Positions 31,938 through 39,748 of a stretch of DNA of 64,000 nt are shown in pieces. Numbering within the stretch: the stretch's first letter is position 1; each line of letters opens with the position of its first letter. The notes beneath the pieces were generated by a model. That model saw nothing but the letters and a program-made list of their open reading frames with translations, was not told the origin of the DNA and did not search any database. The DNA is from Clostridium algoriphilum (GTDB lineage: Bacteria > Bacillota > Clostridia > Clostridiales > Clostridiaceae), in the NCBI RefSeq assembly GCF_020443705.1, contig NZ_JAIZZK010000004.1, positions 124,001 to 188,000 of the forward strand, given 5' to 3'. Position numbers and translations under genes: made by a program.

Positions 31938-32942
31938 ATGAAAGAAAAAAATTTAAAGGCCATCATAAATGGTATTACTCAGCAAAATGGTTATTTATTA
32001 GAAGATATAACAAGTAAGAAAAACAGATCGCAGCTGTGGACGGTGAGTAAAAATATTGGTGGAGTGTTATATAGATTAATATTTATAACGAAAAATAGTT
32101 CTAATGAAATATTGCAATATGATATTCCTGACGACAAAAAAAACATTTATATACTAGTCTCTGATAAGGACGATGGATCTGATAGGGAGCAAGAAGACAA
32201 TTCATTAAATTATTTTTTAGAGAAACCATTAATTAAAGTTAATTTGTTAAAGAGAAAAGTAACATATTCTGAAAATGTGAATTTACAAGTTGTTGAAGAC
32301 ATAGTGTCTGTGATGAATAATGGCAATTTACATAGTAGTAGTCAAAAAATAAGTGCAGGAGATAAACCTTGGATTACAATGGGAATTATAGCTGTCAATG
32401 TTGTAATGTATATTGTTACAGCATATTTGAGTTTTGTTTATGCACAAGGTAGTATATTTAACAGTGATACCAATGTTCTAATCTTGCTCGGTGCGAAAGT
32501 TAATAATCTTATAGCGCAAGGCCAATATTACAGGTTTATATCTTGCATGTTTTTACATGGCGGGATTGTGCATTTAGGTGTCAATATGTATTCACTTTAT
32601 GCTATAGGGCCTATGGTCGAAAAGGTTTATGGAAAGGCAAAGTATATTGCTATTTATTTTATTTCCGGAATATGTGCATCTATATTTAGTTATATTTTTT
32701 CAACAAATGTGTCAATTGGAGCATCAGGTGCAATCTTTGGATTACTCGGGGCAGTACTTATTTTTGCTATTAAATCTAAAGGTAAAACTGGAAATGCTTT
32801 TATAAGAAGTATTCTGTCAGTTATATTTATTAATATATTTATAGGCGCAACTTTACCGAACATTGATAATTTTGCTCATGTAGGTGGACTTCTTGGGGGA
32901 ATGATTGTAGCTTTTATAGTTAATTTTAGAACCCAAGTTTAA
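31938..32942 (+). CDS. Rhomboid family intramembrane serine protease
   Basis: 334-aa protein. The first 140 residues are soluble and unlike known domains. Residues 147-330 form six to seven helices with the rhomboid core: HGGIVHLGVNMYSLYAIGP, GASGAIFGLLGA with catalytic Ser263, and FAHVGGLLGG with catalytic His314. It cleaves single-pass membrane substrates inside the bilayer; the substrate is unknown. ATG 31938 lies 4 bases after the previous stop and the site GAGCAGGAG overlaps that gene's end. Last gene of the mntP operon, with a long terminator hairpin directly after. Confidence 0.92.
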   Translation: MKEKNLKAIINGITQQNGYLLEDITSKKNRSQLWTVSKNIGGVLYRLIFITKNSSNEILQYDIPDDKKNIYILVSDKDDGSDREQEDNSLNYFLEKPLIKVNLLKRKVTYSENVNLQVVEDIVSVMNNGNLHSSSQKISAGDKPWITMGIIAVNVVMYIVTAYLSFVYAQGSIFNSDTNVLILLGAKVNNLIAQGQYYRFISCMFLHGGIVHLGVNMYSLYAIGPMVEKVYGKAKYIAIYFISGICASIFSYIFSTNVSIGASGAIFGLLGAVLIFAIKSKGKTGNAFIRSILSVIFINIFIGATLPNIDNFAHVGGLLGGMIVAFIVNFRTQV

Positions 32943-32945
32943 TAA

Positions 32946-33011
32946 GGCACATAAACATAAATAGCAAGCTTATATTAAAACTTGTTATTTATGTTTATGT
33001 ACCTTTGTTTT
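32946..33011 (+). terminator. Terminator of the mntP-rhomboid operon
   Basis: 23-bp stem with two G-U pairs (32946-32968 with 32981-33003) and a 12-base loop, followed by TTTGTTTT. Confidence 0.85.
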
Positions 33012-33044
33012 AATATGCATTAATTTATATTTAAGTAATATTAA

Positions 33045-33110
33045 TTATAATACGCCTACAAATTTTAATATTATAATTATTACAACGACTAAACCAATTA
33101 GTTGTAACAT
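33045..33110 (-). CDS. Tiny hydrophobic single-helix peptide (21 aa)
   Basis: A 21-codon frame on the minus strand, ATG at 33110 and TAA at 33045, with a perfect AGGAGGTG ribosome site 5-6 bases upstream (33123-33116). The peptide begins MLQLIGLVVV and ends ILKFVGVL; its middle is a run of Val and Ile, so it is essentially one transmembrane helix with a single lysine. It resembles bacterial membrane micropeptides in layout. It lies just beyond the ftsH terminator and converges on the rhomboid operon. The strong ribosome site argues that it is translated; its function is unknown. A regulatory or toxin-like role cannot be judged from one copy. Confidence 0.6.
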   Translation of the reverse strand: MLQLIGLVVVIIIILKFVGVL

Positions 33111-33149
33111 TAATGCACCTCCTTATACAAAAATGACGGTTTACTCATT

Positions 33150-33195
33150 AAAAAATAAAGATTCCTTAAATAACTTTAGTGTATAGGGAATCTTA
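33150..33195 (-). terminator. Terminator of ftsH
   Basis: On the minus strand AAGATTCC (33194-33187) pairs with GGAATCTT (33165-33158), followed by a T-rich tract TATTTTTTAA. Confidence 0.7.
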
Positions 33196-33200
33196 AAATT

Positions 33201-34961
33201 TTATGCAACTCCATTATTTTTATCCTCAATAATATTAATCAAATCTTCGTGACATATGGTTTCCTTCTCAATCAATAAAGCTGTTACAGCATCTAAAGAA
33301 TCTTTTTCATCAAGCAGGATACTTTTAACTTCTTCATATAAATCTGAAATCAAATTTTTACATTCTAAGAATACTGTTTCTTGATTTGTAAAACCTGATT
33401 CTTTTAGTTTAGCCATACTAAGTAAACCTAGGGATTCACCCATTCCATATTCTGTAACCATATTTGCTATAAGCTCAGTACTTCTTTGCAGGTCACTATA
33501 AGCACCAGTAGTTACATGATCTAGACCAAATGTAATTTCTTCAGCAGCCCTACCACCTAAAAGTACCATTATTTTTTTCTTTAAATGATCTTTATTTTGA
33601 TAAAGCGAATCTTCAGGAATACTTAAAGTATATCCGCCTGCACCTTTAGTAGTTGGGATTATAGTTACTTTAGACACTTTATCCTTTGGCAACATTTTAA
33701 GCGAAATTAAAGCATGTCCCGCTTCGTGGAATGCGGTTATGTTTCTATCTTGGTCTTTAATATAATCTCTATCAACTTTTTCATAACCAGCTAGCATTAT
33801 TGAATAAGCTTTATCCATATGCTCATTACTGATAAATACAGCATTGTCCTTACATGCAATAATAGCAGCCTCATTAGTTAAATTCTCTAGTTTTGCACCT
33901 GAAAAGCTAGTAGTTTTATGTGCCCATTCAGCATAATCTATATCTTTAATAGGCTTGTTTTTAAAATGAAGTTTTAAAATTTTCTCTCTAGCAGATACAT
34001 CAGGTAGAGTGACCTCAATATGCCTATCGAAACGACCAGGCCTTAATAGTGCCTCATCTAGCATATCTAGTCTATTGGTTGCTGCAATCACAATTATACC
34101 CTCTGTTTCATTAAAACCAGACATTTCAGTTAGGAGAGCGTTAAGTGTTTGATCTTTTTCATCAGAACCACCACCAGGTCCATTATTTCTTTTTTTACCA
34201 ATAGCATCAATCTCGTCAATAAATATAACCGCTCTACCTTGGCCTCTAGCTTTTTTAAATAAGCTTCTAATTCTTCCGGCACCAACCCCTACATATATCT
34301 GAACAAAATCTGAACCAGATACTGCATAAAAAGGTACATTTGCCTCGCCTGCCACGGCTTTTGCAAGTAAAGTTTTTCCCGTTCCTGGATCGCCATATAG
34401 AATTACTCCTTTTGGCATTCTAGCACCATAAGCAGAATATTTTTCAGGGTTTTTAAGGAAATCTACTACATCCTGTACACTATCTTTAGCTTCTTCATTA
34501 CCTGCTACATTAGCAAAATTATAACCTATATCTTCTACTGCAGTAACATCAAGATTTGTAGCTGAAAACATGCCTTTTGACTTTCGTTTTGTTGATTTAA
34601 AGGCCATAATTCCAAGAACTATAAGTGATATAACAAAACCTGAAATTGATGCTATTTCAGAAGGACTAGTTAGGGTTTGCTCTGAAACATTTATTCCATC
34701 CTTTAACAAGTTCTCTTTGAAATTATTAGTTCTTGGATTGTCAGTTGTATAGATAGTACCATCGTTAAGTTTAACTTGAACTTTAGGTGAAGTTGTTACG
34801 TATACAGTTGAGATGGAACGCGTTGAAACATCTTTAAGAAAGGCAGTGTATTGTTTATCTTTTGATATTTTAAAAGTACTACTCACAAAGATGAGAAATA
34901 CTAAAGAAAGAACTGCAGTGATAGCAGGAATCAAAATATATTTGTTTTTAATTTTATTCAT
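33201..34961 (-). CDS. ftsH: ATP-dependent zinc metalloprotease FtsH
   Basis: 586-aa membrane AAA+ protease. Two N-terminal helices (about 8-28 and 95-115) flank a short extracytoplasmic domain; then Walker A GDPGTGKT near residue 185, pore loop [10 protein letters not shown], Walker [10 protein letters not shown], the arginine-finger region RPGRFDR and the zinc site AFHEAGHAL near residue 405 with a further ligand in the VTTGAYSDL region. It degrades membrane and short-lived regulatory proteins. The tail is short (family members are often 600-650 aa). ATG 34961 has no ribosome site of its own but overlaps the stop of a 20-codon frame that has one, suggesting coupled translation; an in-frame TTG at 34982 is the alternative. 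Confidence 0.93.
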   Translation of the reverse strand: MNKIKNKYILIPAITAVLSLVFLIFVSSTFKISKDKQYTAFLKDVSTRSISTVYVTTSPKVQVKLNDGTIYTTDNPRTNNFKENLLKDGINVSEQTLTSPSEIASISGFVISLIVLGIMAFKSTKRKSKGMFSATNLDVTAVEDIGYNFANVAGNEEAKDSVQDVVDFLKNPEKYSAYGARMPKGVILYGDPGTGKTLLAKAVAGEANVPFYAVSGSDFVQIYVGVGAGRIRSLFKKARGQGRAVIFIDEIDAIGKKRNNGPGGGSDEKDQTLNALLTEMSGFNETEGIIVIAATNRLDMLDEALLRPGRFDRHIEVTLPDVSAREKILKLHFKNKPIKDIDYAEWAHKTTSFSGAKLENLTNEAAIIACKDNAVFISNEHMDKAYSIMLAGYEKVDRDYIKDQDRNITAFHEAGHALISLKMLPKDKVSKVTIIPTTKGAGGYTLSIPEDSLYQNKDHLKKKIMVLLGGRAAEEITFGLDHVTTGAYSDLQRSTELIANMVTEYGMGESLGLLSMAKLKESGFTNQETVFLECKNLISDLYEEVKSILLDEKDSLDAVTALLIEKETICHEDLINIIEDKNNGVA

Positions 34962-35016
34962 ATGATCGAAGCGAGTAAGCAACTATACTTTTAAAGTATT
35001 TGCGGAATCGCCTCAT
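34954..35016 (-). CDS. Short basic leader peptide overlapping ftsH (20 aa)
   Basis: A 20-codon frame on the minus strand: ATG at 35016-35014, AAAGGA ribosome site 6 bases upstream, TAA at 34956-34954. The peptide starts MRRFRKYFKS and is rich in Arg, Lys and Tyr, so it may form an amphipathic helix. Its stop codon overlaps the ftsH ATG in the string ATGAATAA. As ftsH has no clear ribosome site, the peptide probably serves to deliver ribosomes to ftsH, and may be functional itself. No such protein is known to me; the call rests on ribosome-site quality and overlap alone. Confidence 0.5.
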   Translation of the reverse strand: MRRFRKYFKSIVAYSLRSYE

Positions 35017-35028
35017 TCACCATCCTTT

Positions 35029-35227
35029 CGCATAATATACTTATTTTTGTTTCTGCTAATTTAAATGTGATACTATTATATCTGATATAATAGCTTGTAT
35101 ATTTTTTATGCTTTGTAGAATTGTGTCGATATATTAGCAACTTATAAGAGCTATTATAATATCTTTTTAAAGCCTTGTCCACCGAACCTAATAGAATATG
35201 GAAATGTAAATAATGTAAAAGATATTA
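35029..35227. other. Intergenic region between ftsH and the RNase H gene
   Basis: AT-rich divergent region. It must contain the ftsH promoter (minus strand), for which I see only weak boxes. A minus-strand open frame of 63 codons covers part of it but has no ribosome site or recognisable protein and is not called. Confidence 0.4.
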
Positions 35228-35255
35228 TTGATAATTTTATCTTTTGTTGTATAAT
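35228..35255 (+). promoter_or_regulatory. Sigma-A promoter of the RNase H gene
   Basis: TTGATA (35228-35233), 16-base spacer, TATAAT (35250-35255), with a leader of about 105 bases. Confidence 0.7.
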
Positions 35256-35368
35256 TTATTTATGATAGTTCAAGGGGTATTCCATAATACCTTTAAGGTT
35301 CAAGAAAATTTTAAGCATCTTAGATGGTAGAAAAATATATTGTTTGATTAAAAAGGAGAAGGTCTAAA

Positions 35369-36316
35369 ATGGGAAAGAAAGTTTATGCAATAAAAGAAGG
35401 ATATAATTCTAGTACTAAAGAAAAAATAGAAAACAAGATAGTTGGCACTTGGGCAGAGTGCTTAAAATATGTAAAAGGTGTAAAAGGTGCTAAGTATAAA
35501 AGCTTTGAAGATATAAATGAAGCCGAAAAGTTTTTAAGTGATGGAGGAAATGTTTTTAAAAAGTCAGATAATAATTATCCTAAAGATTGCCTTCATATTT
35601 ATGTTGATGGTAGCTATAATTCAACTACTTGTGAGTATTCTTACGGAATGGTAGCCACGCGTAATGAGGTAGTTCTACATATAGAGAGTGGCTCAGGAAA
35701 AAGTGATTCAGCTAAAAACATAAGACAAATAGCAGGGGAGCTTGAAGGTGCAGTAAAAGGTTGTAAGTACGCTCTGAGTAAAGGTGAGAAGAAAGTAGTA
35801 ATATTCCATGATTATGTTGGAATATGCTACCATGCTACAGGATTTTGGGATAGAAAAGAGGAATCATCAAAGGAATACTATACGAAAATGCAAGAACTTA
35901 TGAAGAGGGGAATAGAAGTTATATTTGTTAAGGTTGATAGTCATACAGGAGATTTATTTAATGAACTTGTTGATGAAAAATGCAAAGAAAAACTAGGTAT
36001 AAAATCAGATAAGGTTGTAGAAAAATGGTTACTTAAAAACATTATAAATGTAGGCAGTGAAGAGGTAAAAGAAGAAATCCTGAAAATAGCTCCAAGCGGA
36101 AATGCAAACATAATTGTGATGAAAGATGAGAATGAAAAAAGTAAAAAGGAAAAAGATAAAGAAGAAAACAATCAAGAAGGAAAAAGAGCATATGGGTTTA
36201 ATGATATTGTTAGTGAATATAGCTTAAACCCAGGAAATGCAAACATTATAATAGAGAATTTAAGTAGTATTGACAAAACAAAGTTTATTACTTACTTATT
36301 AGGGAAGATTAAATAA
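35369..36316 (+). CDS. Ribonuclease H with N-terminal RNase H1 hybrid-binding domain
   Basis: 315-aa protein in three parts. Residues 1-60 are the RNase H1 N-terminal (Cauli_VI) domain, KKVYAIKEGYN ... YKSFEDINEAEKFL, which binds RNA/DNA hybrids. Residues 73-215 are the RNase H domain with the acidic catalytic set in YVDGSYN, AGELEGAV, IFHDYVGI and NELVDEKC. Residues 216-315 are an unusual C-terminal extension with a lysine/glutamate linker and two copies of a GNANII pattern. It removes RNA from hybrids during replication and repair. ATG 35369 has AAAAGGAGAAGG upstream. It precedes a kinase gene by 36 bases. Confidence 0.88.
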   Translation: MGKKVYAIKEGYNSSTKEKIENKIVGTWAECLKYVKGVKGAKYKSFEDINEAEKFLSDGGNVFKKSDNNYPKDCLHIYVDGSYNSTTCEYSYGMVATRNEVVLHIESGSGKSDSAKNIRQIAGELEGAVKGCKYALSKGEKKVVIFHDYVGICYHATGFWDRKEESSKEYYTKMQELMKRGIEVIFVKVDSHTGDLFNELVDEKCKEKLGIKSDKVVEKWLLKNIINVGSEEVKEEILKIAPSGNANIIVMKDENEKSKKEKDKEENNQEGKRAYGFNDIVSEYSLNPGNANIIIENLSSIDKTKFITYLLGKIK

Positions 36317-36352
36317 ATATAGGATTTTAATATAAAATATGGGGGTAATAAA

Positions 36353-39079
36353 TTGATCGATGATTTTAAAAATAGAAAAAAAGAACCATATTTGTGTTTT
36401 AGGGCGAATAATGTAATAGAAGTTAATAAAGAATTTATTGATTTTACAGGTTTTAGTATAGAAGAAATATTGGGTAAGTCATTGCTAGAAATAGGAGTGA
36501 TGCTAAAAACTAGTTCGCAATTTTTACTAGATAATATAATTAAAAAGTATTCTGGATTTATATTTACAAAATTACTTTGCCCGCGAGAAGTTAATATATC
36601 ACTTTACTATGATAATGAAACAAATGATGAAATTTATACTTTTGTCGAGAAATCAAATTTCAGACTTGAGGACAAGATTATTTTTGTAGAAGGAGCATTC
36701 ACAGATGACATATCAGGTGCAGCTGTTTACAGTGTGCCTGATTTAATACTTCTTAAAGCGAATGAAAAGTATCTTGATTTAATTAATTCATCTTTTAATA
36801 TTCATAGTAATTGCATAGGGAGACCTATTGGAGAAATTGTGAAAGAATTTGTAGGCAGCCAGGAAGAAATTATTTGGGATTCTATTCTTACAATGCGAAA
36901 AGCTAGCTATATAAAAGAATTTAGAGTTAATGATATTTCAAATGATGCAACTTATTGGAAATTTACTCAAATAGCTATATTTGAGAATAAAAACATGAAA
37001 TACATATTCGAAACAGCTATAGAGGTTACTGAGAGGGTCTTTGAAAACCAAAATTTAGAGAGGCAAAATAGGATAATAATACAGCAAAAAAAACAATTAG
37101 AACAACATAATACACAGCTGGTTAATATAATTGAAAATTTATCTGAGGGGGTAATGTTTGCAAATAATAAAGGTGAATTTATAATGGTAAATTCAGAAGC
37201 AAAAAGGTTAATTTACCAATCAGACATAGGAATTAATATACGAGATGCTCTAAGAGAAACTGAAGTGTTTGATATGGCAGGAAATGAGATACCATTCGAA
37301 AAATTTCCTTCAGTTAGAGCATTAAGAGGTGAAAAATCAAAAAATGTTAAGATTTTTGTGCGTCATCCTAATAGGGAATATTTTGCGGAAATTAGCTCAA
37401 TTCCTATTTATGATGCATTTGGTGAGTTAACAATGATAGTGTCATGTTTTCATGATGTTACAGAAATAATAGAGCAATCAAAAAAAATTGAAGAACAGAA
37501 AAAAGAACTAGAAGCTATTATTGAAAACATATCCGATTCTATTGCTATTTTTGATAATAAGGAACAGTATATATTGCTTAACAAAACTTCAAGGGAAATG
37601 TTTTTCTCGTCATATGATAGCATGGACGATATAAGTAATGGATATAAATCATCTGAGTTTTTTGATATCGATGGGAAGAAAATTGAATTAGAGAATATTC
37701 CTTCTCGGAGAGTTATGAGGGGAGAAAAGTTTAGGAATATGAGAATGATAGTAAAGTCTCCGTATAAAACATTATATTTAGATATTAATGGCACTCCTAT
37801 ATATGATAGCAAAGGAAATTTTAGTTTAGGAGTGCTTTGTAGTAAGGACATGACAGACTACTTTAAGCGGGAAGAAGTTATAAGAAGTAGATATGAATTT
37901 GTAAGCGGAATGATTAATACTTTTGATTTACCCGTTGTTAGGTTATCATGTCCAGACTTAAAAATTGTGGACATCAATAAAAAGGCATTTAATATCATAA
38001 GGTTACTAAGACCTAATGTTAAATCAATTAATGAAATAAAAAATAATGCGATTGAAAACTTATTTGAAATGTTTAAATCGAGTGAATACTACCACTGCGT
38101 TAGTCAGGTGTTAAAGGAAAAGAAAATTAAGTATTTAAATAAAAAAAATCTTTTGTTAAATGGACAAGAGGTATACTGGAATATTATATTTGAACCTGTA
38201 CTCTGTGTAAATGGTGAGATCCGAGAAATATTAATATTAATAATAGATGTTACTACTGAAATTAAGTCTAATATTGTCATGGAAAATACATTAAAGTTAC
38301 AGGGAGAATTTCTTGTTAATATATCTCATGAACTAAAAACACCATTAAATGTTATATTTGCAACTGCTCAATTATTTAATATGTATTGCGATAGTGGATC
38401 ACTTGACGAGAAGAAGGATTCAATTATAAAATACATAGACTCAATTAAGCAAAATTCATATAGATTATCTAAAATTATTAATAACATTGTAGATTTGTCA
38501 AAAATTGAAGCAGGATTCTTCAAATTAAATTTATCAAATAACAATATAGTTGAAGTTGTAGAAGAAATAGTGATGTCTGTAACTTCACTTACTGATAGTA
38601 AGGGTTTAAATATTATTTTTGATACAGACAAAGAAGAAAATATCATTGCATGCGATACAGAGAAAATAGAGCGGATTGTGTTAAATCTTATATCAAACGC
38701 TATAAAATTTTCAGAGGTCGGTGATGAAATATTTGTGGATGTTAGGGATGAAAATGAATTTGTTGAAATATCAGTGAGGGATAATGGAATTGGCATTGAA
38801 GAGGAGTACTTGGATATGATATTTGATAGATTTAAGCAAGTAGATAAATCTTTATCGAGAAATGCAGAAGGTACGGGTATAGGCTTAAGTTTAGTTAAAT
38901 CAATTGTAGAATTACATGGTGGTATTATACAGGTTGAAAGTAAGTTTGGGAAAGGAAGTAAATTTACAGTTAAACTTCCAAAGGTAAAGGTACTTCACGA
39001 AAATATGCTATATAGTAGCAATGTTCGGAGCAAAAATGAAAGTATTCAAGTAGAACTTTCGGATGTTTATTCTAAGTAA
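36353..39079 (+). CDS. Multi-PAS soluble sensor histidine kinase
   Basis: 908-aa protein with no transmembrane helix, so a cytoplasmic sensor. Several PAS-type units can be seen: about 10-60, 120-228, 252-372, 388-505 and 512-640. Units 3 and 4 are close relatives (NIIENLSEGVMFANN vs AIIENISDSIAIFDN, followed in both by RGEK) joined by short coiled coils. The HisKA domain has FLVNISHELKTPLNVIFATA with phospho-acceptor His659. The HATPase domain has NLISNAIKFS, DNGIGIEEEYLDMIFDRFKQ and GTGIGLSLVKSIVELHGG. It starts at TTG 36353 after GGGGGT. No response regulator is adjacent, so it is an orphan kinase; in clostridia such kinases may act on Spo0A, which is only a suggestion here. Confidence 0.9.
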   Translation: MIDDFKNRKKEPYLCFRANNVIEVNKEFIDFTGFSIEEILGKSLLEIGVMLKTSSQFLLDNIIKKYSGFIFTKLLCPREVNISLYYDNETNDEIYTFVEKSNFRLEDKIIFVEGAFTDDISGAAVYSVPDLILLKANEKYLDLINSSFNIHSNCIGRPIGEIVKEFVGSQEEIIWDSILTMRKASYIKEFRVNDISNDATYWKFTQIAIFENKNMKYIFETAIEVTERVFENQNLERQNRIIIQQKKQLEQHNTQLVNIIENLSEGVMFANNKGEFIMVNSEAKRLIYQSDIGINIRDALRETEVFDMAGNEIPFEKFPSVRALRGEKSKNVKIFVRHPNREYFAEISSIPIYDAFGELTMIVSCFHDVTEIIEQSKKIEEQKKELEAIIENISDSIAIFDNKEQYILLNKTSREMFFSSYDSMDDISNGYKSSEFFDIDGKKIELENIPSRRVMRGEKFRNMRMIVKSPYKTLYLDINGTPIYDSKGNFSLGVLCSKDMTDYFKREEVIRSRYEFVSGMINTFDLPVVRLSCPDLKIVDINKKAFNIIRLLRPNVKSINEIKNNAIENLFEMFKSSEYYHCVSQVLKEKKIKYLNKKNLLLNGQEVYWNIIFEPVLCVNGEIREILILIIDVTTEIKSNIVMENTLKLQGEFLVNISHELKTPLNVIFATAQLFNMYCDSGSLDEKKDSIIKYIDSIKQNSYRLSKIINNIVDLSKIEAGFFKLNLSNNNIVEVVEEIVMSVTSLTDSKGLNIIFDTDKEENIIACDTEKIERIVLNLISNAIKFSEVGDEIFVDVRDENEFVEISVRDNGIGIEEEYLDMIFDRFKQVDKSLSRNAEGTGIGLSLVKSIVELHGGIIQVESKFGKGSKFTVKLPKVKVLHENMLYSSNVRSKNESIQVELSDVYSK

Positions 39080-39200
39080 CTAATATTTATAAAATATATG
39101 AAGATTATAAGATATGGATTAAGTTAGTGAAAAAGAAGATTTAGTTAGTATTACATGTAATTGTGAATTTTAAAAAAGTAGATTAATTATTATAAAAATG

Positions 39201-39235
39201 CACATCCTATAAAGAGTAACTAAAGAAAGGATGTG
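39201..39235 (+). promoter_or_regulatory. Hairpin covering the ribosome site of the 58-aa gene
   Basis: CACATCCT (39201-39208) can pair with AGGATGTG (39228-39235). The 3' arm contains the end of the AAAGGA Shine-Dalgarno of the following gene, so folding would hide it. Confidence 0.45.
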
Positions 39236-39241
39236 TAACTT

Positions 39242-39418
39242 ATGAATAGTAAATTTATGTCAACAATTACAGCAGGTGCAATAATTGGAGTAGTAGCGGG
39301 CACCATGTTAATTCCTAACATGGACAGAAGCACAAGAAGAAGAGCTAAAAAAACAGGTAAGATGGTAATGAATATAGCAGGTGACATGTATGATAGTATG
39401 AAAGATTATATGTTATAA
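39242..39418 (+). CDS. Small YtxH-like protein (58 aa)
   Basis: 58-aa protein: a hydrophobic glycine-rich N-terminal segment ITAGAIIGVVAGTMLIPNMD, then a basic stretch RSTRRRAKKTGK and an amphipathic helix NIAGDMYDSMKDYML. This order is like the YtxH family of small stress-linked membrane proteins. ATG 39242 has AAAGAAAGGATG upstream and the gene is followed by a terminator hairpin, which together support a real gene. A hairpin may mask its ribosome site. It is a single-gene unit between the kinase and the regulators. Function unknown. Confidence 0.7.
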   Translation: MNSKFMSTITAGAIIGVVAGTMLIPNMDRSTRRRAKKTGKMVMNIAGDMYDSMKDYML

Positions 39419-39430
39419 AAATTATTAAAG

Positions 39431-39470
39431 ACTCCGAACTATATTAAAAATATGTGGTTTGGAGTTTTTA
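39431..39470 (+). terminator. Terminator of the 58-aa gene
   Basis: ACTCCGAAC (39431-39439) with GTTTGGAGT (39457-39465), extended inward by A-T pairs, followed by TTTTT. Confidence 0.75.
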
Positions 39471-39471
39471 T

Positions 39472-39630
39472 AGTTTACAGTTTTTGATATTTTTACTGGA
39501 AATTATGTTGAACCAATAATTGTATACAATTATTGGTTATAGTTTTTAATATTTTATTAAAAATTTATGTTGAACCTATAATTGTAAACAATTATAGGTT
39601 ATAGTTTTTAATATTTTTACTAAAAATTCA
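39472..39630. repeat. Tandem palindromic repeat with compensatory change
   Basis: Two palindromes 62 bases apart, each preceded and followed by the shared segment ATAGTTTTTxATATTTTTA...ATGTTG. Palindrome 1 (39511-39538) has 14-base arms AACCAATAATTGTA; palindrome 2 (39573-39600) has 13-base arms AACCTATAATTGT. They differ by one A/T swap in the left arm and the matching swap in the right arm. A third partial spacer follows at 39601. They lie about 110 bases upstream of the first HTH-TPR regulator. Confidence 0.8.
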
Positions 39631-39748
39631 AAACTTATTCATACATTCAGAATTATATAGGTAAACTATGTTATAATTGAATTAAAATTGTCGATTTGTT
39701 AAAATAAAAGTATTCTATATATGACCATGTTGTAAAGGAAGAGTGATT

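Noticed and set aside
34991-35182. 63-codon minus-strand open frame upstream of ftsH
   Set aside because: No ribosome site and no family likeness; the 20-codon frame in another register has a good site and better explains the region.
39511-39600. Possible CRISPR array (palindromic repeats with spacers)
   Set aside because: Only two palindromes, the intervening sequence is itself repeated rather than unique, and no cas genes are nearby.
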